This document shows, in pieces, positions 31,718 to 41,700 of a stretch of 64,000 nt of DNA. The position numbers and the translations under genes were made by a program. Source of the DNA: Chitinophagales bacterium (GTDB lineage Bacteria > Bacteroidota > Bacteroidia > Chitinophagales > LD1); contig JAEUVA010000038.1 in assembly GCA_016787045.1 (NCBI GenBank), forward strand, positions 62,001 to 126,000, in the 5' to 3' direction. The notes beneath the pieces are model-generated. The model was given only the letters and a program-made list of their open reading frames with translations. It made no database searches and was not told the DNA's origin. Within the stretch, counting starts at the first letter, position 1. Every line of letters begins with the position of its first letter.

Positions 31718-34489
31718 GCCTGTTGATTTCATTTCGGGGCCCAGCTCTCGGCTAACGCCCGGAAACTTATCAAAGCTGAATACAGGTTCTTTTACTGCGT
31801 AGCCAATCAGGCGTTTGAAGTAGGTAAAGTCCTTTATCTTGTTTACGCCCAACATTACTTTAGTTGCGTAGTTGAGGTAAGGCACACCATACGCTTTGCA
31901 GATAAATGGTGTTGTACGGCTGGCGCGTGGGTTTGCTTCTATCACATACACTTTCTCGTTCTTAATCGCAAACTGTATGTTAATCAATCCACGGATGTCT
32001 AACGCCTTGGCAATTCTGCGCGTATAGTCGCGCATATCGTGCTGCACTTTTTCGCTCAGGTTGTAAGGAGGCAGCATGGCGTTGCTATCGCCACTGTGTA
32101 TGCCTGCGGGCTCCACGTGTTCCATTACCCCCATTATCTCTACCAGCTCGCCATCGTAAATAGCATCAATCTCTGCTTCTTCGGCACGGTCGAGAAAGTG
32201 GTCAATCAATATGTTGTTGTCGGGGAAAAATTTTAGAATGCTGATAACGCTCTTCGTCAGTTCTTCATCGTTTATCACAATACGCATGCGCTGCCCGCCC
32301 AACACATAGCTCGGGCGAACCAGCACCGGATAACCTACTCGGTGTGCTACCTCTAACGCTTCTTCAGCATTTTTTGCTGCACCGTAATCGGGGTAAGGAA
32401 TATCCAACTGCTTGAGCATATCGCTAAAGCGTTCGCGATCTTCGGCTATGTCCATAGCATCGTAACTACTGCCTATAATTTTGATGCCGCTCTCGTGTAA
32501 GTTTTTAGAAAGTTTTAGCGCAGTTTGTCCGCCCAACTGCACAATTACACCTTCGGGGTTTTCGTGCTCAATCAACTCGCGCAAGTGCTCCCAAAACACC
32601 GGTTCAAAGTACAGTTTGTCGGCAATATCCGGGTCGGTAGAAACTGTTTCGGGGTTGCAGTTCATCATAATGGCTTCGTAGCCCGCCTCTTTAATGGCAA
32701 GCACCCCATGCACACAGCAGTAATCAAACTCTATCCCCTGACCAATGCGGTTAGGGCCGCTGCCCAATACAATTATCTTTTTCTTACCACTTACTTTACT
32801 CTCATTGGTTTCAAGCGTAGTGGTGGTAGATGCCTTTTCAAATGATGAATAATAATAAGGTGTTAGCGCCTCAAACTCTGCCGCGCACGTATCTACCAGT
32901 TTGTAAATTCTGCGGATGCCGAGTTGTTTGGTGCGGTAGTTGTACACTTCATCTTCGGTGGTTTTGGTGAGGTAAGCCAACTGCAAATCGCTGTAGCCCT
33001 TCTCTTTTAGCTCCTGCATTTCTTCAGCAGTAATGCTCGTGAGCTCGCGTTTGCGGTAGGTGCGCTCCACTTCTACCAACTCCATTATCTGGTTGAGAAA
33101 CCACGGGTCTATTCGTGTGATATCGTGAATGGTTTTTAAAGGCACGCCCAGTTTTAGTGCATCGTACAAGCGGAAAATTCTATCCCACGATGCATTTTTT
33201 AATCCTTGCAGCATGTCTTCTGGGTTTTGCCATTGCTTTCCATCGCTGCCCAGACCTATACGATTATTTTCTAATGATTGGCAGGCCTTTTGCAAGGCCT
33301 CTTGAAAACTACGGCCAATGCCCATCACTTCGCCCACGGCTTTCATTTGCAAGCCGAGAGTATCATCGCACCCTTGGAACTTATCAAAATTCCAGCGAGG
33401 TATTTTTACAATCACGTAATCTAATGCCGGCTCAAAAAATGCAGAAGTAGTTTTGGTGATTTGGTTTTTGAGCTCATCCAGCGTGTAACCTATGGCCAAC
33501 TTTGCAGCAATTTTTGCAATGGGGTAACCGGTTGCTTTACTTGCCAAAGCAGAGGAGCGTGACACACGCGGATTCATTTCTATAGAGATAATATCTTCAG
33601 TAACCGGGTCAACACTGAACTGAATATTGCAGCCGCCTGCAAAACCAGGCAGGTCGCAAATCATGGTCTTGGCATAATCGCGCATGCGTTGGTACACGGT
33701 ATCGCTCAAGGTCATGGCAGGGGCTACGGTAATGGAATCACCGGTGTGGATGCCCATGGGGTCAAAATTCTCTACCGTGCAAATCACCACAAAGTTGCCG
33801 GCCACATCTTTCATCACTTCCAACTCGTATTCTTTCCAACCAAATACGGCTTTCTCTACCAGCACTTCATGCACGGGGCTTGCCTCCAAACCGCGCTTTA
33901 GTTTTTCATCAAATTCTTCTTTGGTGTGCACAAAAGAACCGCCCGAACCGCCCAATGTGTAAGAAGGACGAATCACCAACGGAAAGCCAATTTGCTGTGC
34001 TGCCTCTTTTCCTTCTAAAAAAGAATTACAGGTAATACCCTTGCACACGCCAATGCCCAACTCAATCATCCACTTGCGGTATTCTTCGCGGTCTTCGGTT
34101 TTGGTAATTGCTTTTGAATCGGCACCCAACACCTGCACATTGTATTTCTCCCAAATTTTCAAATCGTTGGCCTCCATGTAAAGGTTTAGCGCAGTTTGCC
34201 CGCCCATGGTCGGCAGTACCGAATCTATGGCATTGTTCTTGGCTTTCTGTTCCTCCAAAATTTTTACAATGCTTTCTATAGAAATAGGATCGAGATACAC
34301 ATTGTCGGCCACTACGGGGTCGGTCATAATGGTTGCCGGATTAGAGTTAAGCAGGGTTACCTGTATTCCTTCTTCACGCAGCGAGCGAGCGGCCTGAGAG
34401 CCGGAGTAATCAAACTCACATGCTTGTCCGATAACGATGGGTCCCGAGCCGATGATCAGCGTGTGCTTGATAGCCGAATTTTTTGGCAT
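31634..34489 (-). CDS. carB: Carbamoyl-phosphate synthase large subunit, short form without MGS domain
   Basis: Makes carbamoyl phosphate from bicarbonate, ammonia and 2 ATP for pyrimidine and arginine synthesis. The 951-residue protein has both ATP-grasp halves. The first starts IIGSGPIVIGQACEFDYSG with RPSYTLGGSGG. The second starts near residue 560 with VLGSGPNRIGQGIEFDY and has RPSYVLGGQRM. Both have the E-N-P-R metal site (EMNPRVSRSSALASKATG; EANPRASRTTPF). It ends soon after the second half, so the roughly 120-residue C-terminal allosteric (MGS) domain of E. coli CarB is absent; short CarB is common in Bacteroidota. No carA is adjacent. Its last 28 codons are duplicated at 31026-31109. 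Confidence 0.96.
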   Translation of the reverse strand: MPKNSAIKHTLIIGSGPIVIGQACEFDYSGSQAARSLREEGIQVTLLNSNPATIMTDPVVADNVYLDPISIESIVKILEEQKAKNNAIDSVLPTMGGQTALNLYMEANDLKIWEKYNVQVLGADSKAITKTEDREEYRKWMIELGIGVCKGITCNSFLEGKEAAQQIGFPLVIRPSYTLGGSGGSFVHTKEEFDEKLKRGLEASPVHEVLVEKAVFGWKEYELEVMKDVAGNFVVICTVENFDPMGIHTGDSITVAPAMTLSDTVYQRMRDYAKTMICDLPGFAGGCNIQFSVDPVTEDIISIEMNPRVSRSSALASKATGYPIAKIAAKLAIGYTLDELKNQITKTTSAFFEPALDYVIVKIPRWNFDKFQGCDDTLGLQMKAVGEVMGIGRSFQEALQKACQSLENNRIGLGSDGKQWQNPEDMLQGLKNASWDRIFRLYDALKLGVPLKTIHDITRIDPWFLNQIMELVEVERTYRKRELTSITAEEMQELKEKGYSDLQLAYLTKTTEDEVYNYRTKQLGIRRIYKLVDTCAAEFEALTPYYYSSFEKASTTTTLETNESKVSGKKKIIVLGSGPNRIGQGIEFDYCCVHGVLAIKEAGYEAIMMNCNPETVSTDPDIADKLYFEPVFWEHLRELIEHENPEGVIVQLGGQTALKLSKNLHESGIKIIGSSYDAMDIAEDRERFSDMLKQLDIPYPDYGAAKNAEEALEVAHRVGYPVLVRPSYVLGGQRMRIVINDEELTKSVISILKFFPDNNILIDHFLDRAEEAEIDAIYDGELVEIMGVMEHVEPAGIHSGDSNAMLPPYNLSEKVQHDMRDYTRRIAKALDIRGLINIQFAIKNEKVYVIEANPRASRTTPFICKAYGVPYLNYATKVMLGVNKIKDFTYFKRLIGYAVKEPVFSFDKFPGVSRELGPEMKSTGEAIRFIKDLYDPWFRDLYKKKSMMLSR

Positions 34490-34534
34490 CCTTGAGGGGT
34501 GTCAGATTTTAGTGTGTGCCTGACGGTCGGGGTG

Positions 34535-34542
34535 CGAATATA
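34535..34542 (-). promoter_or_regulatory. -7-like element of carB
   Basis: On the minus strand the sequence reads TATATTCG followed by CACC, 45 nt before the carB start. The same octamer precedes asd and the chain-length regulator gene. It implies a leader of roughly 35-40 nt. Confidence 0.35.
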
Positions 34543-34575
34543 AGAATGGTAGATGGAATGTAAACTACAATTGCA

Positions 34576-34583
34576 TATATTTG
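34576..34583 (+). promoter_or_regulatory. -7 element (TAnnTTTG) of the DUF433/DUF5615 pair
   Basis: TATATTTG matches TAnnTTTG exactly and is followed by CC. It ends 5 nt before the DUF433 ATG, so transcription would begin at or next to the start codon, giving a leaderless or nearly leaderless message. No clear -33 TTTG is seen. Confidence 0.4.
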
Positions 34584-34588
34584 CCAAT

Positions 34589-34816
34589 ATGGACGACCTG
34601 CTCTCTCGCATTACCTCAGAACCCGGAAAACTTGGTGGTAAACCTTGTGTGCGTGGCATGCGCATCAGAGTGGTAGATGTGCTAGAATTGCTGGCCTCCG
34701 GCATGACTCAACAACAAATTTTAGATGAGCACCCCGATTTAGAGCCGGACGATATAAAAGCGTGCCTACTATTTGCTGCAAAGCGTAGTAATCATCCTTA
34801 CCTGATTGCCGCCTGA
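34589..34816 (+). CDS. DUF433 family antitoxin-like protein
   Basis: A 75-residue protein with the complete DUF433 pattern: ITSEPGKLGGKPCVRGMRI, then a helix-turn-helix-like segment VVDVLELLASGMTQQQILDEHPDLEPDDIKACLLFA. The family is the usual upstream partner of DUF5615/PIN-like toxins (VapB-like). The ATG at 34589 gives the canonical MDDLLSRI start. The stop overlaps the next ATG by one base (TGATG), so translation of toxin follows antitoxin. Divergent from carB. Confidence 0.9.
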   Translation: MDDLLSRITSEPGKLGGKPCVRGMRIRVVDVLELLASGMTQQQILDEHPDLEPDDIKACLLFAAKRSNHPYLIAA

Positions 34817-35151
34817 TGGAAATTTGGTTAGATGCTCAACTCTCGCCACAACTTGCCTCTTGGATAGAGCAAACTTTTACAATATCCTGTAAGCCACTGA
34901 AAGAACTTGGACGGAGAGATGCCACTGACAACGCTATCTTTCAAAATGCAAAAGAGGCGTTAGATGTGGTGATTATGACCAAAGATGAAGATTTTGTGGA
35001 GCCGCAATCTCGCCTCAAAGCACCCCCAAAGATAATATGGCTGACCATAGGGAATTGCTCAAATGAGAAAATGAAAGCCATTTTGAGCACCCACTTACCA
35101 AATGCGCTAACATTATTGCAACAAAACAATTTAGTAGAGATAGGGCGTTAA
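34816..35151 (+). CDS. DUF5615 PIN-like toxin-family protein
   Basis: A 111-residue protein of the DUF5615 family, a PIN-related nuclease fold. Acidic residues expected at the metal site appear in WLDAQLSPQLASWI near the N-terminus, in RDATDNAIFQNA and in VIMTKDEDFVE. It ends with a KAPPKIIWLTIGN strand and a helical tail. It is paired with DUF433 upstream through a 1-nt overlap, the standard type II-like toxin-antitoxin layout. RNase activity is inferred from family, not shown. Confidence 0.88.
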   Translation: MEIWLDAQLSPQLASWIEQTFTISCKPLKELGRRDATDNAIFQNAKEALDVVIMTKDEDFVEPQSRLKAPPKIIWLTIGNCSNEKMKAILSTHLPNALTLLQQNNLVEIGR

Positions 35152-35185
35152 TTGATTTTATGCAAACCCAATAGCCCGCAATAAT

Positions 35186-35193
35186 TACATTTG
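35186..35193 (+). promoter_or_regulatory. -7 element (TAnnTTTG) of the outer-membrane barrel gene
   Basis: TACATTTG followed by CC matches the consensus exactly and ends 29 nt before the start codon. A -33 TTTG at the normal spacing is not evident. Confidence 0.4.
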
Positions 35194-35222
35194 CCGCCCG
35201 TTTACGAAGCCAATATCATTTT

Positions 35223-35984
35223 ATGATTAGAAGTATTCTTTTTGCTGTTTTGATTTTAAGCGCTGTTTCTGTGTTTGCTTTTGAAGCCGATACCCTGAAA
35301 AAAAGCAAGCCGGTAAAAACCGTTTCGCCTGAGGAGCAAGCCAAGCGCAACCGTATTAACCAAACCTTTAGCAAATTCAGTAAAGACCGTTTTGCAATTG
35401 ACCTTTTGGGCACCAACTGGATTTACGACAAAAACAGCGCCCGAATGAATGGCCTGCAAACCAAGTGGTACAGCCGTGGCATCAACATTTACTTTTACTA
35501 TGATTTCCGCATTAAAAAATCGCGGTTTAGCATAGCACCCGGCATTGGCTATAGCGCCACCAACATTTACAGCCGCCATACTTTAGAAGAAGACAGCATA
35601 GGCACCTATTTCAAAAAAATAGAAAAGCCGGATGACTACAAAGTGAACAAAGTTACCCTGCAATATTTAGACATTCCGGTAGAGTTTCGCATAAAAACAA
35701 ACCCCGATAAGTTAGATCAGGTATGGAAATTTGCCGTGGGTTTCAAAGCTGGCATAAGGGTAGATGCGCATACCAAGGAGAAAACCAAAATCAACAACGT
35801 AACCAAAGTAGTGGTAGAAAGAAGGTTTCCGGATTTCAGCTTATTCCGCTTTGGCCCTATGCTGCGCGTAGGTTACAGCAGCTTTAACATCACCGCTTAC
35901 TATGGTGTACTGGATGTGTTTAAGAAAAACCGCGGCCCCAAAGCCAATGAGTTTAGCGTGGGCATTTCGTTTAACGGATTGTAG
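35223..35984 (+). CDS. Outer-membrane beta-barrel protein (porin family, PorT-like group)
   Basis: A 253-residue protein with a signal peptide (SILFAVLILSAVSVFAF) followed by a basic linker and about eight amphipathic strands. Examples are FAIDLLGTNWIYDK, GINIYFYYDFRIKKSRFSIAPGIGYSAT, LQYLDIPVEFRI, VWKFAVGFKAGIRV and the terminal FSVGISFNGL. The YLDIPVEFR strand is a hallmark of the Bacteroidota outer-membrane beta-barrel 2 group, to which the T9SS component PorT also belongs; identity as PorT cannot be claimed. It has its own -7 element and converges on the TerC gene. Confidence 0.8.
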   Translation: MIRSILFAVLILSAVSVFAFEADTLKKSKPVKTVSPEEQAKRNRINQTFSKFSKDRFAIDLLGTNWIYDKNSARMNGLQTKWYSRGINIYFYYDFRIKKSRFSIAPGIGYSATNIYSRHTLEEDSIGTYFKKIEKPDDYKVNKVTLQYLDIPVEFRIKTNPDKLDQVWKFAVGFKAGIRVDAHTKEKTKINNVTKVVVERRFPDFSLFRFGPMLRVGYSSFNITAYYGVLDVFKKNRGPKANEFSVGISFNGL

Positions 35985-35992
35985 AAACTGCT

Positions 35993-36796
35993 TTACTTAA
36001 ACTTATGCTTGTGCCCTCTTTTTGGAAACCCAAATAGTAGTGAAGTAATAATGGGCGTTACAAAAATAAGCACAGTACCTAGCGAAAAAATCATATCGGC
36101 ATGTTCGCCCTCGGCTTCTTCGCAAAAGGCATTCGGCCCGTATTGTCCGCAATAAAAGCCCAAACAAAGTTTTAAGCCCAAAATACCGATTACCAAAAAA
36201 GCCACTGCATCTAAAAACGGAAAACGCTCCATCAGTTTTACAAAATACCCCGCCACAATACGCATGGTGATAATGCCGATAAACACGCCCAAACAAACCA
36301 GATAAATGTTGTTGGTAAAGGCCACTGCTGCAAACACATTATCTAAAGAAAAAGTCATATCCATCAGTTCTACCATTACTACGGTACTCCAGAAATAATT
36401 TAAGCCGGGGATGGTTCGCTTGGGGTGTTTTATTTCTTTGTTTAACTCCTGTTGCTCTATTTCAATAATGTCTTTGTGGGTAGTGAATCGCTTATAGAAA
36501 TATTGCACACACAAAAATACCAAGTAGCCACCACCTACTAATTTTAACCAGTTGATGTGTATGAGTACATTAGCAAAATACAGGGCCGTACCTCTAAACA
36601 CATACGCTAAAATTAAACCAATGCGCAGTGCACGCTTGCGGTCTTTCTCCGGCAAATCCATAACCATGGTAGCCAGAACAGCAGCATTGTCTATAGATAA
36701 CAAGCTCTCAATCAGTATCAGATTGAGTACAACCAGCAGAGCAGTTTGCGGATTAGGTTCTAAAAAGTGGTGAAAAAATTGCGCTATAGAGTCCAA
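35993..36796 (-). CDS. TerC family integral membrane protein
   Basis: A 267-residue protein with about seven to eight membrane helices. The family signatures are ESLLSIDNAAVLATMV at the end of the first helix pair and MDMTFSLDNVFAAVAF in the second half. The acidic Asp-Asn pairs within the membrane are thought to bind divalent metal. Relatives export Mn2+ (Alx/MeeY type). A yybP-ykoY riboswitch, sometimes found with such genes, is not recognisable upstream. The central loop (about 85-130) is charged. It is convergent with the beta-barrel gene and divergent from the HAD phosphatase gene. Confidence 0.88.
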   Translation of the reverse strand: MDSIAQFFHHFLEPNPQTALLVVLNLILIESLLSIDNAAVLATMVMDLPEKDRKRALRIGLILAYVFRGTALYFANVLIHINWLKLVGGGYLVFLCVQYFYKRFTTHKDIIEIEQQELNKEIKHPKRTIPGLNYFWSTVVMVELMDMTFSLDNVFAAVAFTNNIYLVCLGVFIGIITMRIVAGYFVKLMERFPFLDAVAFLVIGILGLKLCLGFYCGQYGPNAFCEEAEGEHADMIFSLGTVLIFVTPIITSLLFGFPKRGHKHKFK

Positions 36797-36854
36797 ACAA
36801 AAACTTATTTCACTTTGGGTTTAACTAATTGACCGCGCAAAACTAAAAAGGTAA

Positions 36855-37520
36855 ATGGGAAAAAATGTTTCTCTGGTGATTTATGACATGGATGGCTTGC
36901 TAATAGACAGCGAACCTTTTTGGCGCCAAGCCGAAATTAAGGTATTTGCCAGTGTAGGGCTGCACCTCACCGAAGACGACTGCCGCGCCACTACCGGCTT
37001 TAGGTTTGATGAAGTAGTGGAGCATTGGTGGCACCAAAAACCATGGAGCGGCAAAACCAAAACGCAAATACACGATGAAGTGCTGGATGAAATGGAGAAT
37101 GCTATTACTCACCACGCACAACCAATGAGTGGAGTGGTAGAGTCGCTGGAGTTTTTTAAAAATCAAAATTGCCGAATTGCTTTAGCTTCCTCATCGGCCA
37201 TGCGGTTGATAAAAGCCACTGTTCAAAAGCTGAACATTGAATCTTACTTTGAATTGCTGGTGAGTGCCGAGCACGAGCGTTACGGCAAACCGCATCCAGC
37301 AGTTTTTCTGCGCACTGCCGAAACGTTAGGAGTGTCACCACAAAACTGTTTGGTGTTAGAAGATTCGCTGAATGGTGTGTTGGCTGCCAAAGCCGCCAAA
37401 ATGAAATGCGTGGCGGTGCCTTACCCGGAAAATTTTGATAACCCAAAATGGATAATAGCCGATGACAAATGGAAAACGTTGCACAATGCGCATGAACGTG
37501 GTTTAGTATTACTTGTATGA
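36855..37520 (+). CDS. HAD-family sugar-phosphate phosphatase (HxpB/YniC-like)
   Basis: A 221-residue HAD hydrolase of the subfamily with an alpha-helical C1 cap. Motif I is YDMDGLLIDSEP (nucleophile and acid/base Asp), motif II is ALASSSAM, motif III the Lys of RYGKPHPAVF, and motif IV LEDSLNGVLAAKAA. The DGLLIDSEPFW start and the cap sequence resemble E. coli hexitol phosphatase B / 2-deoxyglucose-6-phosphatase, though substrate preference cannot be read. It overlaps the following flavoprotein gene by 4 nt (ATGA). Confidence 0.88.
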   Translation: MGKNVSLVIYDMDGLLIDSEPFWRQAEIKVFASVGLHLTEDDCRATTGFRFDEVVEHWWHQKPWSGKTKTQIHDEVLDEMENAITHHAQPMSGVVESLEFFKNQNCRIALASSSAMRLIKATVQKLNIESYFELLVSAEHERYGKPHPAVFLRTAETLGVSPQNCLVLEDSLNGVLAAKAAKMKCVAVPYPENFDNPKWIIADDKWKTLHNAHERGLVLLV

Positions 37521-38734
37521 AAAACGCATCAAAACATATCGTAATAATTGGTGGTGGGGCAGCCGGATTTTTTGCTGCCATCAACTGCGCACAAAAAAAT
37601 CCGGATTACCGAATTACTATTTTGGAGCAATCGTCCAAAACCTTACAAAAAGTAAAGATAAGTGGCGGTGGCCGATGTAATGTTACCCATGCCTGTTTTG
37701 AAAACCGAGAGCTGGTCAAAAATTACCCGAGAGGCGAAAAACAATTACTGAGCGTTTTTTCAAAATTTAATCCAGCCAATACCATAGAGTGGTTTGAGCA
37801 ACGTAGTGTGGAGTTAAAGGCCGAAGAAGATGGCCGTATGTTTCCGGTTACAGACGACTCACAAACTATTATTGATTGTTTTTGGGATGAAGTAAAACTA
37901 ACGGGTGTTAACGTAGTTACCAACTGTACCGTAGATGCATTGGAAAAGACAGATACCGGATGGATAGTAAAAACTAATCAGCAAGATATGGCGGCAGGTG
38001 CTGTACTTGTAGCGGCAGGTAGTTCGTTGCGAATATGGAAAATTTTGGAAGCGGTAGGACACAGCATTGTACCACCAGTGGCATCGTTGTTTACTTTTAA
38101 TATTCAGCACGCGCTGCTTAAGGGGCTGCAAGGTTTATCTGTAAAAAATGGCGTAGTAGATCTGCCCGATTCTTCAAAAATTGTTTTACCTCCGTCACCA
38201 TTACTTATTACACACTGGGGCATAAGCGGACCTGCGGTGCTCAAACTATCGGCATTTGCCGCACGCGAATTAGCAACGTGCAATTATCGGTTCCCGATTA
38301 AAATAAACTGGTGCGGCTCATCTGAATCGGATGTTTTGAGTGATTTGATTCAACTTAAACAAGCGTCACCACGAAAAAATATTTCTACCAATCCCTTGTA
38401 TGGCATTCCTACGCGGTTATGGGAGCGCATCTGCCAACATGCCAAAGGCATCAGCAATAAAAACTATGCTGATGCTTCTAAAGAAAACTTACAGTCGTTG
38501 GCCGGCTGGCTTACCGGTTGCGAGTTGAAAGTAAACGGCAAATCCACTTTTAAAGAAGAGTTTGTAACTGCCGGTGGTGTTGACCTGAGTGAAGTAGATT
38601 TTAAAACCATGCAGAGCAAAAAAATCCCCGGCTTGTACTTTGCCGGGGAAGTTTTAGATATAGATGCTATTACTGGCGGGTTCAACTTTCAGGCCGCATG
38701 GAGCACCGCATGGGTAGCTGCGCAGAGCATGTAA
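37517..38734 (+). CDS. NAD(P)/FAD-dependent oxidoreductase, YhiN/HI0933 family
   Basis: A 405-residue flavoprotein. The FAD dinucleotide-binding motif GGGAAGFFAAINCA lies at residues 13-26. The second family signature KISGGGRCNVTHA follows near 50, then the cap region and a C-terminal TAGGVDLSEVDFKTMQSK and GLYFAGEVLDIDAITGGFNFQAAWSTA. Members of this family include BaiN; most have no known substrate. It overlaps the HAD phosphatase gene by 4 nt. The 3' end is 4 nt from the end of the convergent giant gene. Confidence 0.9.
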   Translation: MKNASKHIVIIGGGAAGFFAAINCAQKNPDYRITILEQSSKTLQKVKISGGGRCNVTHACFENRELVKNYPRGEKQLLSVFSKFNPANTIEWFEQRSVELKAEEDGRMFPVTDDSQTIIDCFWDEVKLTGVNVVTNCTVDALEKTDTGWIVKTNQQDMAAGAVLVAAGSSLRIWKILEAVGHSIVPPVASLFTFNIQHALLKGLQGLSVKNGVVDLPDSSKIVLPPSPLLITHWGISGPAVLKLSAFAARELATCNYRFPIKINWCGSSESDVLSDLIQLKQASPRKNISTNPLYGIPTRLWERICQHAKGISNKNYADASKENLQSLAGWLTGCELKVNGKSTFKEEFVTAGGVDLSEVDFKTMQSKKIPGLYFAGEVLDIDAITGGFNFQAAWSTAWVAAQSM

Positions 38735-38738
38735 TGGC

Positions 38739-41700
38739 TTATCTTACCACTATAAGTTTTCTGCTGATTCGCTCATCGCCATTAATCACAATGGCATTAT
38801 AAGTACCTGCTGCCAGATTCTCCACATCAAACGCAATGCTGTTTGCACCAATCTGCAAATCGTGTTTTCCGCTGCTCACTTTTTGACCTATGCCATTGTA
38901 AAACTCTACGCTAATTTCTGTAGCGTTTGATGTGGTGATGAGCAAGTTAGTTTGACTGATAGTTGGATTAGGCACAAAATTGATGACGGTAAGCCCACCG
39001 GAATTACTCAACGTAGCACTTACAATGTAAGTGTAAGTGTAGTGGCCATCGTTATCTATTTGTTTTAACCGGTAGTAGTACACAATTCCTTTTTGCACGT
39101 TGTAATCGTTAAACAGATAAGTGTGCGTAACCGTACTGTTGTTATAGCCATCTGCCCAGCCGATGTTGCTCCAGTTTTGTGCATCGGTGCTGCGTTGTAT
39201 TTCAAAACCGTAGTTGTTGATTTCAAGTGCTGTAGCCCAGTCTAGCCGGATGTAGGTGTTGCTCACCGGAGTAGCCGTGAGGTATAAGAGTGTAACCGGA
39301 AGTGCGCCTTGTCCGCCACCGCCAAAGCCACCGCCACCGCCACTAAACGAACTCACTTTAAACTCTGCCTGATGGTTGCTACCAAACTGCGCGTAGTTCC
39401 ATAGATGGCCACCGGGATATGCGGTAGTTTTATCATATATCAACACATCGCTGGTGGTTAATCCATCGTGTCCGGTTGCCGGGTTGGGGTCTGCAGCACC
39501 CAGTACTTTATAGAACTGCAAATCTTCATACGGATTTTGAATGGGCTGCCAACCTTTGTCGCTAGCTGTTGTCAATAAATCTTGGTAGTCGGTTTCGCTG
39601 AAATAAAAGCGTACATCTACATCGGTATTGGGCTGAGCCGTAGGAGTTACATCCCAATAGCGAGCCATTACTGCCCAGGCGTTTATATTGTTCTGAACAT
39701 ACGGAGCATTGGTAGATGTAATCACATATCCCCCATTACCATATCCTGCTCCATAACTATTAGAAGTACCTTCTACAGCCACTTTTACATCAAAACCGCC
39801 TATACCAATAGTGCCAATATTATTGCCATTTTTCTTAATAGATAACAGTATGCGATCATCACCGGTGTTGGCTACAGCATCTGCACCATTATCAAAATAG
39901 TGTGTCCATCCGGTGGCTATGTCTAAACATTCGCGAGTAGCGTTGAATGTGCCAACAGCATTAGAAACGTTGGCCCCTACCACATTTCCAAGTACAGTTA
40001 CTTCATCAAAAGCCGTACAAGCACCGTTGGTAGCTGTCCAACGATAAACATTTGCACCGTTGCTAATACCTGAAACTGTTGGGGTGAGTGAAAGATTGTT
40101 TGGTGTAAAGGTGCCACTGCCACCGGCTACAGTCCACGCACCGCTACCAACAGTTAGTGCCGTAGCGCTTAGTTGTGTGGTGCTGCCGCACACATTCATA
40201 TCAGTACCGGCATCTACCACATAAGGAGAGCGATACACGGTGATCTGTTGTGTAGGATCGGGGCAACTATTCAAAGTATAAGTAATTTGAATGTTAGCAG
40301 AACTGCCTCCCGGTTGCGGTGCGGTAAACACATTGCCCGATACACATGGCCCACAAGCTGCAGACCAAACACCACCGCCCGCACTGGCTACCAACGTACG
40401 CGTACTGCCCTGACACATATCTGCTGACGATGAAGTGATAGTAGCCGGCTGCTCTACAGTTACCTGCACAGCATCTGATGTGTTGGAGCAAGTTGCCGAG
40501 TTTACAGTTCTGCGGTACCAGGTATTTTGTGTAATGGCCGAACCGGGCGAGTAGTCTTGCGCTGTAGCTGAACCAATATTTGTAAATCCGGTAACTGCCG
40601 AGGTAGTACTGATTTGCCATTGGTAAGTGTACGAACCGCTGCCTCCGGTTGGTGCACTTCCGGTAAGCGTTGCAGGTATGGTGTTGGTGCAAATAGTTTG
40701 ATCGGATGTAACTGTGTTGTCGGCAATGGCTGGGTAAACTGTTAGCGTTGCCGCATTTGAATTTACCGATTGACTGCAAGCAGTAACTACAGCACGGTAT
40801 TGGTAATTATTCATGCCGGCTGTTACACCGGTTAAATCTAATGTATTGGTAGTTGCTCCGCTGTAAATACCACCATTGGTAATGTCGCTCCAAGTGCTGC
40901 CGTTGTATTCTTGCCATTGGTAAGTAGGTGTAGTGCCATTAGCTACTATGCTAAATGTAGCGCTGGCAGCTACACATACGCTTTGGTTAGAAGGGTGTGT
41001 GGAAACAGATGGTGCAAGACAAGTGAATATTTCATCGGCACCAATATCTGGTGTTGTAGCATTGCGCGTATCGCCATCAAAATCGGTGGTAATGGTTATT
41101 GGCGCAGCGCGCGATTGAATGAACTTGTAACTCTCGCCATCAGCATTAGAAATGTGTAAGTCTGAAAGCGGATTGAGGAATAAGTTATCTGCATTCAGGA
41201 GGCCTGACGAGAAATTAGAAGCTCCGGTGGTAGGTGTTGAAGTGTAACTTGTTAAATCTTTTGTGGAAGAAGCCTGCCATTGAGCCAGAGTAGACCGTAA
41301 GGTGGTTCCCCAGATACCCAAATAGGATTTTGAGCCATTATTTACGGCTAAAAAGTTGTTATCGCTGGCTGTCCAATTTGTAGCAAAATTTGAACTGCCG
41401 TAATTGGCTATAGCAAAATGACCAGTAACTGACGCGGTAGAGAACAAGCGGTAGTTGATAAAAATATTATTTTTTAGTGTAATATTATCGCCTGCTACAT
41501 TGCCGGTTCCATTCGGCATTCGGAAAAAAGCTGCGGAGGTAAAGTCTGCTCCGGCATAAGCTACCGTAGTGCCATTGTCACCACTTATGTAAACCGAATT
41601 GTAAAGCACATTTGTGGTAGATGTAGCGTTCATCATTACATCAATTCCATACAGGCCAACTGAGTTTGCTGTGCTGCCGTTGTTTTTTAGTGTTACCTGA

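Noticed and set aside
34501..34524. Hairpin GTCAG...CTGAC in the carB leader as an attenuator or riboswitch
   Set aside because: Only 5 bp of stem, no alternative terminator structure or leader peptide was seen.
35993..36900. A yybP-ykoY manganese riboswitch upstream of the TerC gene
   Set aside because: The 58-nt gap to the divergent neighbour is too short and shows no conserved helices.
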